Shown here piece by piece: positions 56,648 through 64,000 of a DNA stretch of 64,000 nucleotides. Position numbers and translations under genes: made by a program. Below the pieces are notes generated by a model. That model did no database searches. It was not told the origin of the DNA and saw only the letters and a list, made by a program, of their open reading frames with translations. The DNA lies in the NCBI GenBank assembly GCA_020912385.1, contig CP087220.1, forward strand, positions 434,001 to 498,000, given 5' to 3'. The DNA is from Neofusicoccum parvum. Its lineage: Eukaryota; Ascomycota; Dothideomycetes; Botryosphaeriales; Botryosphaeriaceae. Position 1 is the first letter of the stretch. Every line of letters starts with the position of its first letter.

Positions 56648-57166
56648 TGCGGCCACCGAAGTCGCGCGTAATTTTTTGGCGGCTTGTAGCTCGGACCGGA
56701 AGCACGGTGATTCAAGGGCCGCGGTGGGGCTGGGCGTGGCTCGCGTCGGGAAGGTGGGCTTTGCAGGACGCGCGATGTCGAAGTCGTCGGGCGGTGATTT
56801 AAGAGTCACAATCGAGCTCGGCATCTCACAAAAAATGTGGGCTGCCGTAGTGCGTCATTCCGGCACGCGACGCGACCCATGCGCGCAGCTGCTCGAATCC
56901 CACGCCGACACAATGCCCCGCGCGCAGGATAAAGCCCAGGTAGCCTACCCTGTAGATATTACGATACTCCACACAGTCCAGGATCAAGTCTATTAGATAT
57001 ACCTTGCTCCTCAGTAGAATCGCACTGTAGATTGGGGGACATTCCCCAACTACGCTTTGCATTAGGCTCTCTCTGTCCCACAAGCAAACCATTCGAACCT
57101 AGTCTTTGAACGCCCGGAAATGCTCAAAACCTTTATCCCTAGTCTATAGCCCCGACTTCCTTTCCT
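56648..57166. other. Intergenic between eIF2B delta and the Pdr16-like gene
   Basis: 519 bases, both neighbours on the minus strand. The first 180 bases stay open in the eIF2B delta frame. No separate gene seen. Confidence 0.45.
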
Positions 57167-58299
57167 CTAAGGCTCAGCAGCCGCTTCTCCTCCACCCTTG
57201 ATAAGGAACTCGCTGTCACCAATCTGCTTTCCCCTGGATTCCCACCTAGCCTTCCTCTCCGCGCGGAGCTTGTCGCACATCTGGTTGAGCGTAGGCCAGT
57301 AGGCCGAGTGGTCGTACGTGAACTCGGCCTCACCGCCATAAGACTTCATCAATTGCGACGGAGGGATGAATTGGCCGAAAGGCTCGTTGAACTTCATCTT
57401 GGTCTTCGTGACGGGGTCGATGAAGGGAGAGATGAGCTTGAAAAAGGTCGTCACGTACCACGGAACTGCCGGCAAAATTAGCTTTGGCGTCAGGAGCATG
57501 ATTGGAGCGGATGCGGTGGGAACTTACGGTCTGAGATCAGCGACTTGCCGTTCCTCTCCGGATACTGGTCTTGCAGAATAGTGAGAACCTGCTTGCCTTG
57601 GCCAAGGGACGGGTTCTTCGCCGAAGTGCTGTTCTTGAAGTTGATCAAGAGTGCCACGCTCTCCACACCAGCAGGCATCAAGTCAATTGCCCTCTCCAGC
57701 ATGAACACCAGGTTGTGCACCTGGCGGTCGCTCTTCTCCGTGTTCTGCTTGGACGGGTCCATGTATAGGCAGGGACGGCCCTCGTTGTCGTAGCCCAGGA
57801 TGATGAGCTTGCCCGTCTCGTTCTCGGGGGAGATGTAGTCGGCCGTGAAGCCGTTGGTGCCGTACTCGCGGCGCCAGATGACCGTGTCCAACAGGCGCTT
57901 CTCAGCTGCTGCGGCCGAAGTCCACTTGACGGCACGCAGATACCGCAGGAGACATTCCTTGGTGAGCCACATGCGCTCATCGTCGGACAGCGGCTCCTCC
58001 TCAGACTTCTTTGCAGCAGTCTTCGGGACCTTCTCCCACTTCTTCACGCTCTCGAGGAGCTCCTGGTATTTCGCTTCTTGGTCCGCGGTCAACTCGACGG
58101 GGGCGGCGGGCTTGCATTGGGGCAGCGGGTGCGGGAAAGGGGCCTTGATGGCGCCGGCCGGGGCGGCAGGAGCGTCTGACATGTTGTTGGAGGAGGATGC
58201 GGAGTCTTTGGGCGGGCTCGACGTGTCCTTGGCCGTGTCTTTCTCGGTGGCAGGTTGGGATGCGGGCGGGTTGATCTGCCCGGTCTCGGCGGCGGACAT
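57167..58299 (-). CDS. PDR16: Sec14-like phosphatidylinositol transfer protein (Pdr16/Pdr17 type)
   Basis: Exons 58299..57528 and 57465..57167 give 356 residues; the 62-base intron rejoins a split Leu codon to give SLISDLPWYVTTFF. After a Pro/Ser/Ala-rich N terminus, the CRAL-TRIO N part reads WLTKECLLRYLRAVKW, followed by the lipid-binding domain: IILGYDNEGRPCLYMDPSKQ, VFMLERAIDLMPAG, ILQDQYPERNGKSLI and FKLISPFIDPVTKTKMKFNE, then SYGGEAEFTYDHSAYWP. Block order and wording match yeast Pdr16/Pdr17 rather than Sec14 itself. These proteins exchange PtdIns and affect sterol/lipid homeostasis and azole tolerance at lipid droplets and the cell periphery. It is divergent from POL12. Confidence 0.9.
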
Positions 58300-58769
58300 G
58301 ATGTTCAGGAGGATTGGCGTGTCTCAGATGGGGCAAGTCGAATTTGCGTAGATTGCTCTAGTGGAGGCTATGTACAAGACGCAGTCGGGCAGCAGTGCAA
58401 GCAACGCGTGAAAAGGGAGGCGGACGTGGGAAGGGAGAGGACACGGGTTGGGAGAGCTGTGATATCAGTCAAACAACGCAAGCCCCAACTGTGCCGCTAG
58501 ATTTCCAGCACGGCGGGCAGCCGAAACAACTGGACGAGGGTCCTGCGGTCGCTGGGCTGATCCCGGAATCCGCACTCCCGGCCGCCAGCTCCTGCCGCCC
58601 CGGCGACCCCCGTCGCTGCCGCCGCATTTCTTGGCGCTCTCCCAGGCGCGTCGCGTCGCGTCCCCGGCCCGAACGCGTCTCTCGTCTCGTGCGCGAGAAT
58701 TGCTGCTCCAACGATCAACACCACCAAACGCCCCGCTCAGCCCCCGCTCACTCCCGCTCGCGCCCCAAG
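58300..58769. promoter_or_regulatory. Divergent PDR16/POL12 promoter region
   Basis: 470 bases. The POL12 frame is open back to 58395 but the ATG at 58770 (caagATGg) starts the conserved protein. No other gene seen. Confidence 0.5.
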
Positions 58770-60972
58770 ATGGACGACACCGCCGTTGAGCTCAATGAGC
58801 TGTTTGGCTCGCCGAACGCTGCGCTTCCCCAGGAAGTCCTCCTCGAACTGCAATCGCTCCTCCGCCTACACTCCATTTCCCCGCAGGAACTCTTCTACAA
58901 ATGGGAATCCTACAGCATCAAGATGGGTTCAGAGACCGCCCTGACCCTCAAGACTGTCCGCGACTTCAAGAAGGATATCCAGGACGCGCTGGAAAGGGAA
59001 ACCAGAGCAAAGGCCGCGCACACTAGCACGAATAAGAGAACTGCTGCCCCAGCTGGTCGCGCTGGCGCAAGCAATGCCGACGTCTTTGGGGTGTGAGTTC
59101 TGTGGTGCTTTGCGAGATAGCACAGAGTACTGACGCTACTCAGGCTCGATGGCCTTGTTCCGAGCACACCTCACGGCGCCTCGCGAACGCAGATGAATGG
59201 CAGCGCCGCGAAGAGGAAATCCAACTTTGATACACCGGCGGCAAAGGCGACCAAAAGCAGCATGCAGAGCTCTCCTCTGACCCCGCATGCAGCAAATGGA
59301 GTTGGCGGTGCCCCGTAAGAAGCAGACTGTCCTGATATACATAGTGCCATTAAGCTAACGTGCGACAGGACGTCCTTCGCGGAGCGTCCGAATGCTGGCC
59401 AGATAATGGAAACACTGAACCACCACATTCCGTTGCCCGAACCACCTACCGAATCTCCCGGCGAACCTCGCGTCAAGCTCAAGGCAAATACTGAGATCTC
59501 CAAGTTCGCCTACAAGACAATGGCCATGAAACTGTCCGAAGCCTCGGAAATCCTCGACGACCGTATTGACGAGTTCCTCCAAATCGTCCAAACGCACCAC
59601 AAGTTGGAGGACAGTGCCTTTGGCAACCCGGCCAGTCAAAGCACAAGCGAGATCATTGCTGTTGGACGGATAGCTTCCGATAGTAGTGAAGGCAAACTCA
59701 ATGCTGCCTCACTTGTGCTGGAGACGTCAAGACGGACTGGAGCAGGCCTTAGGGTGCCGCTGCGAGTGGACAGCCTCCAAATGTACAACTTTTTCCCCGG
59801 TCAAATTGTTGCGGTACGAGGGAGCAATCCGGCAGGGTCTTTCTTCATGGCCAAAGAACTCCTCGAAATTCCACTGCTGCCACCGGCTGCTTCCTCTCCC
59901 TCGGACCTGGACATGGTCAACGGTCGCCTCGCCATCACGGGAGACATGGACATTGATGATTCTGAGAGCAATACCAGACCTCTGAGCATTCATGTCGCAT
60001 CTGGGCCCTACACCCCTGGCCACATCCTTGACTTTGCAGCATTCCACGCACTCATGGAGACTACTCTCGAGACCCGTCCAGACGTCCTTGTCCTCAACGG
60101 ACCCTTCCTAGACATTGAGCACCCCTCGCTCATCAACGGCGACTTCGAGATCCCTGACTCCGCCATCCCAAACCCCGACAAAGCCACGCTCAAAGACGTC
60201 TTCCGCTACCATATCTCCCAACCCATCAACAAGCTCGTCGCCTCGCACCCCACCATTACCATCATCATCCAACCCTCCGTCCGCGACGCCATCGCCAAGC
60301 ACGTCTCGTACCCGCAGGATAGACTCAAGCGCCAGGAATTCGGTCTCCCGCGACAGGCCACCATCGTGACCAACCCTGTTACAATCAGTATCAACGAGAT
60401 TATCGTCGGCATCACTAGTCTTGACATCCTCGACATGCTGCGTCGCGAGGAATGCGTCAGCGATAAGGCGAAGATAACGAACGCCATGGTGCGCTGGGGC
60501 GCGAGCCTCATCTCGCAGCGTTCCTTCTGCCCCATCTTTCCGCCCACGGCGCGCGAGGTCCTGCCCAAGATTGATGCGGACAGAGGTGGCGCAGCTGCTA
60601 CGGAGGAGGAGGATGCGGAGAGGGTAGACTTGCTGCCTGTCGGCGCGATGTTGGATACGAGTTATATGAAGCTAACGGAGTGGTTGAATGTGCGGCCGGA
60701 TGTTCTGATCACACCGTCGGCGTTGACGCCTTTTGCTAAGGTAGGGCTCTTTTATCAGTTGGGTTTGAGAACTATCAAGCTAATAGTCTGTACAGGTCAT
60801 CAACTCCGTTTTGGTTATTAACCCCGGCACACTGAGCAAGAAGCGCGGGCCTGGCACTTTTGCGCGGATGACCGTGCTACCGGCTACGATCACGGATGAG
60901 GAAAGGGAACAGAACGAGGTTGTTGCGCATAAGCTGTTCGAGCGTTCTAGAGTGGACATCGTGCATATATAA
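58770..60972 (+). CDS. POL12: DNA polymerase alpha-primase subunit B
   Basis: Exons 58770..59092, 59144..59314, 59369..60740 and 60796..60972 give 680 residues; introns are 51-55 bases with matching phases. The subunit tethers Pol1 and primase and links them to the replisome and telomere capping. The N-terminal helical domain starts MDDTAVELNELFG, followed by a Ser/Thr/Lys-rich linker with TP sites suited to CDK phosphorylation. The OB fold is in AVGRIASDSSEGKLNAASLVL to VAVRGSNPAGSFFMAKELLE. The inactive phosphoesterase fold shows ASGPYTPGHILDFAAFHAL and PDVLVLNGPFLDIEHP. The end, VINSVLVINPGTLSKKRGPGTFARM, comes from the last exon. Confidence 0.95.
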
Positions 60973-61411
60973 AATGGTGGGGATCATCTAAGAGGGCTGG
61001 TGATCGGCGGAACTGAAACGGAACTCTGGGGTGGTTATGTTGGGTTAGGATATCATGATGGAGTTGGGCGTTCGGGTCCAGGTCAATGAGCAACTGTGAT
61101 GATTCTTGTACTTCTGGCATTGGAGAATGATGTGCTTCGACCTTGCAAACCGGGACCCTTTAGTGAGCCTAGATATGAAAAGTATACTTCAGGCCTCACA
61201 GAAAGGGGGAAATGACATGAAATCAAAACATAGTACACCTACTCTTTACTTATCATAGCCACTGCTCCCCTCTGCTCGAGCAAAGTATATACTGTCGGTA
61301 TCATCTATATCTATCCTTCCATTTTCTTAATGTTTGCTTTCTTGCCCTCTACACGACTAGCCCTGCTCAAACCCATCCAACCAAGAGCTTCGTATCCTCC
61401 TGGAATCCTAC
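60973..61411. other. Intergenic, convergent 3' flanks
   Basis: 439 bases between the POL12 stop and the stop of the minus-strand decarboxylase-like gene. AT-rich near 61210-61330. No gene seen. Confidence 0.45.
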
Positions 61412-62131
61412 TCACTGATCCGGTCCCGTATCCCCATTCTTCTCCCCCACATCCAGCGCGACCAAGAACCTACTCACACAATTATACGCGCCCACCGTCG
61501 CCGTGATCTCCACCACCTCCCTCTCGCTAAACAACCCCCTCAACCTCCCGAGCACCTCCTCCGGTACCACTACATCCATCGTCATCGCATCCGTATAGTC
61601 CAGCACCGCCAAGTACCTCTCATCCAGCCGCTCCGACGGCCGCACGCCCTCCACAGCCGTGCCACCCGGCCGCTGCGTCTGCGACCTCGACGGCCGCTTC
61701 ACGATGTACTCGAGGTCAGCCTCGGCGAGCTCGCCGGCGGCGCGCAGGATGGGCGCGTGCTGCATCCACTCGTACCAGGCGCGGTTGAGGACGGCGACGC
61801 GGCAGATGGCGGTTTCGCGGATGGAGGGGGAGAGGGTGGTGCGCGAGCGGATGGCGCCGAGGAAGGAGTTCCTGGGGAGCGTTCAGCGTGCGTCTCGGTC
61901 CGGAGGACGGCGGAGAGGTGGGTCTGGGTGGACGAGGACGGCGGGTCCGGGGTGGGGAGGGAGTGTGGCGGGGGTGGCTCACCAGCCGTCGGCAACGGGA
62001 GGGGCGTGAAGGAGGGCGAGGTCGAGCTCTTGGAGGCCCTGGGAGCCTCGTCGTTCTTGCACGCGCGAGACGATGGCTTGGTCGGTGGGGTTGGAGAATT
62101 GGGGTGGGTTGGGCACGTAGGGGAGCCGCAT
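61412..62131 (-). CDS. Carboxymuconolactone decarboxylase / AhpD-like protein
   Basis: Exons 62131..61983 and 61871..61412 give 202 residues; the 111-base intron rejoins Trp in VADGWNSFLGAIRSRTTLSP. The all-helical CMD fold is suggested by LDLALLHAPPVADGWNSF, SPSIRETAICRVAVLNRAWYEW, QHAPIL and, near the end, LFSEREVVEITATVGAYNCVSRFLVALDV. Some family members use a C-x-x-C pair for peroxidase activity; here only single Cys are seen, so that activity is unlikely. Members include gamma-carboxymuconolactone decarboxylases of the protocatechuate route, but many fungal ones are uncharacterised. It is divergent from BMT6 with 226 bases between starts. Confidence 0.85.
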
Positions 62132-62357
62132 GGTGGGCCAATGGCTGGGGTTCGGGCTCGTGGGAAAGGACAAAGGCTACCGCTACGGCGAAAATGCAGA
62201 TTGTGCGCGAAGATAGCTCCACGCCGACTTGGTGCGTAGAGAGACGCGGTGGTGACAGCGTGGGGTAGTGGGGCAGCGGAAGTGGTGGCCGGTCGGACCG
62301 CCGAAGAAGAGCCTCGATTTTCGGCAGCTGCTCTCTGCTCCGACCACCTCCGTCGAG

Positions 62358-63518
62358 ATGGCTCCGAAAAATGCATCTGCGAAGTCCACAAAGGGCAACA
62401 AGAACAACAATAACAAAAAGAAGGCGAATCCGCCAAGAAGGACCGATGCGCCTCGGCGCTCGGCCGAAGAAGACGTCGAAGATGCCTCCGCAAAAATTCC
62501 TCTGCAGCTCCAGCAGCTTCTGCTGAATATCTTTCGAGACGCTTTTCCCAGCCGCTTTGGATCAGACTTGAAGCCTTTGCTACAAGAAGTCAAGCAGCAT
62601 CTATACAACAGAGACTTCCTCACAGCCTTTGGGAAAGACGAGTACCTGGAGATATACGCCGTCCGGTGGAGCCCCAGCAGAGCGCTGGGCTATCTGCAAA
62701 TCTTTAGTCATTTGGAAGACCAAATTTTTGGATCGAAAGAGCTTGGAAAAGACGAATTTGGAGATCGCTGGAAAGTTTCTTGTCTTGGTGGCGGAGCTGG
62801 TGCAGAGATTGTTGCGCTTGCTGGCTTTCTGAAGCTATTGACGCAGAAAAGTATTTCGTCGGAAGAAGATCAAACGGGGAGGGAAGATAAGGCCACGCCA
62901 GAAATAGCTGCCTCGGTGTCAGTGCAGCCACGTTTCGAGGTGTCCGCCATCGACATCGCCAACTGGTCCCCCATCGTTGACAGCCTACAAACCGCCATCA
63001 CCACAACACCGTCGCTGTCCAAGTATGCCTCCGCTGCTGCCAAGGAAGCCAACGTCGAGCTTTTACAACCGGAACTGCTCAACACGAGATCTCTCCAGCA
63101 AGATGTCCTCAACATGACTGCAGATGATCTCTCCGCGCAGCTCAAGGACGCCGATATGGTCACCATCATGTTCACACTGAACGAACTATACAGCACATCG
63201 ATTGCGAGAACGCAGGCCTTCTTACTGAGACTGACTGGAATTCTCCGACCTGAATCTCTGCTACTTGTCGTGGATAGTCCGGGAAGCTACTCCACAGTTA
63301 CACTTAACGGAGCTGAAAAGCAATACCCGATGCACTGGCTACTGGACCACACGCTCCTCTCAAGCCCAAAAGACGCAAAGTCCAAAGATGAAGGGCTGAA
63401 GTGGGAAAAGGTTCTCGCTGACGAGTCGAGGTGGTTTAGGCTACCCGACGGCCTGAAGTATCCGATTGACTTGGAGAACATGCGATACCAGATACACCTC
63501 TACAGGCGACTACCATAG
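62358..63518 (+). CDS. BMT6: 25S rRNA (uridine-N3) methyltransferase, BMT6-like
   Basis: Single exon, 386 residues (gagATGg). The Lys/Asn-rich N terminus (KGNKNNNNKKKANPPRR) suits a nucleolar protein. SAM-binding motif I is KVSCLGGGAGAEIVALAGF at about residue 143, followed by a second strand FEVSAIDIANWSPIVDSL and a late TGILRPESLLLVVDSPGSYS strand. The C terminus WFRLPDGLKYPIDLENMRYQIHLYRRL is characteristic of the fungal Methyltransf_34 family that includes yeast Bmt6, which makes m3U2843 in 25S rRNA. Substrate assignment follows the family. No intron. Confidence 0.85.
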   Translation: MAPKNASAKSTKGNKNNNNKKKANPPRRTDAPRRSAEEDVEDASAKIPLQLQQLLLNIFRDAFPSRFGSDLKPLLQEVKQHLYNRDFLTAFGKDEYLEIYAVRWSPSRALGYLQIFSHLEDQIFGSKELGKDEFGDRWKVSCLGGGAGAEIVALAGFLKLLTQKSISSEEDQTGREDKATPEIAASVSVQPRFEVSAIDIANWSPIVDSLQTAITTTPSLSKYASAAAKEANVELLQPELLNTRSLQQDVLNMTADDLSAQLKDADMVTIMFTLNELYSTSIARTQAFLLRLTGILRPESLLLVVDSPGSYSTVTLNGAEKQYPMHWLLDHTLLSSPKDAKSKDEGLKWEKVLADESRWFRLPDGLKYPIDLENMRYQIHLYRRLP

Positions 63519-63872
63519 GGCCATGGTCATAAAAAATCGCATCTTGCCAGAGGAACACGTGGTCATTGGATCTTTGTATCTTGCTAATCATATGAGGGCT
63601 TGTTTGTATACATACTTCTCTACTTATTGCTTCGTGTGTTCCATGGGCAAATTTGGTTGTTCTTGGATGGCTGACAGCGCAAGGTCGAATCTAATACCAA
63701 CTCAAATACAACAATCATATTCTCATGCCTGTGTTATTCGTTCAAGTGGAAGGACAGCACACCATCCCCATATCAAACGAGTCGGCTCTGTTCGGTACAA
63801 GAACGCGAGGTAAACCAGGAACTTTGTATTCCAAACCACGGATCCCCTCGTACATTACCTCTGAACCTCACG
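63519..63872. other. Intergenic downstream of BMT6
   Basis: 354 bases, AT-rich. An open frame overlapping the BMT6 end has no coding character. Confidence 0.45.
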
Positions 63873-64000
63873 ATGTCAAGTAAGTTCTACCATGAAGAGA
63901 CCACCCCGAAAGAAAGAGGCGATCTCCGTAGCCGTGCGGGCAAGGATATCGACGACTACAACTACAAGCATCAAGCCCGCCACCCGGACTACCCATGTGA
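63873..64000 (+). CDS. 5' end of an unidentified gene, cut by the window edge
   Basis: From ATG 63873 (cacgATGt) the frame is open to the window end: MSSKFYHEETTPKERGD, SRAGKDIDDYNYKHQARHPD. The charged, non-repetitive composition looks coding. A GTAAGT at 63880 inside the frame could instead be a donor, and the final GTGA may open an intron. No family recognised. Confidence 0.4.
   Translation, partial: MSSKFYHEETTPKERGDLRSRAGKDIDDYNYKHQARHPDYPC

Noticed and set aside
56648..56824. Upstream start of eIF2B delta at 56824
   Set aside because: It adds 59 residues without conserved character; the ATG at 56647 begins a typical Gcd2-like N terminus. Not fully excluded.

Overview
The window is 64 kb of a filamentous ascomycete genome (Pezizomycotina). 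The evidence is short GT-AG introns of about 45-110 bases with CTRAC branch points, compact 5' ends with Kozak-like starts, and families typical of these fungi: HET-domain proteins, a rhodopsin-like Pth11-type membrane protein, a LaeA-like methyltransferase, DUF7730 and a DUF3176-like protein. The sequence alone does not settle the class. I see about 28 protein genes, no rRNA, no convincing tRNA, no CRISPR and no intact transposon.

Region 1 (1-9 kb) is core cell biology: the 3' part of CDC48, SUS1 (SAGA/TREX-2), STE50 (MAPK adaptor with SAM and RA domains) and a DUF7730 protein. Region 2 (9-24.8 kb) is metabolic. A five-exon 5-oxoprolinase is divergent from a Dal5-type organic-anion transporter over a GATA-rich intergenic region. 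Next come an FAD-dependent amino-acid/fructosyl-amino-acid oxidase, a LaeA-like methyltransferase, a small acidic-tailed protein and a seven-helix rhodopsin-like protein. The first three suggest scavenging of nitrogen from pyroglutamate or Amadori-type compounds (inference).

Region 3 (25-50 kb) is accessory. It holds a secreted-ectodomain seven-helix protein, a small LRAT/NlpC-P60-like protein head-to-head with a HET gene, a secreted SMP-30-type lactonase, a polytopic glycoprotein, a second HET gene with an N-terminal Cys cluster, a sugar transporter beside a BAHD-type acyltransferase, a frame-broken gene remnant, a third HET gene, an extradiol-dioxygenase-like VOC protein and a zinc-ribbon protein whose reading frame is interrupted. 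Three HET genes within about 18 kb, with the partners and debris around them, look like an allorecognition or defence island.

Region 4 (50-64 kb) returns to housekeeping: a C2H2-like nuclear protein, eIF2B delta, a Pdr16-type Sec14 protein, POL12, a carboxymuconolactone-decarboxylase-like protein, a BMT6-type rRNA methyltransferase and the 5' end of one more gene. Exon boundaries were chosen by hand from splice signals, phase and family conservation; every spliced total is a multiple of three except where stated.
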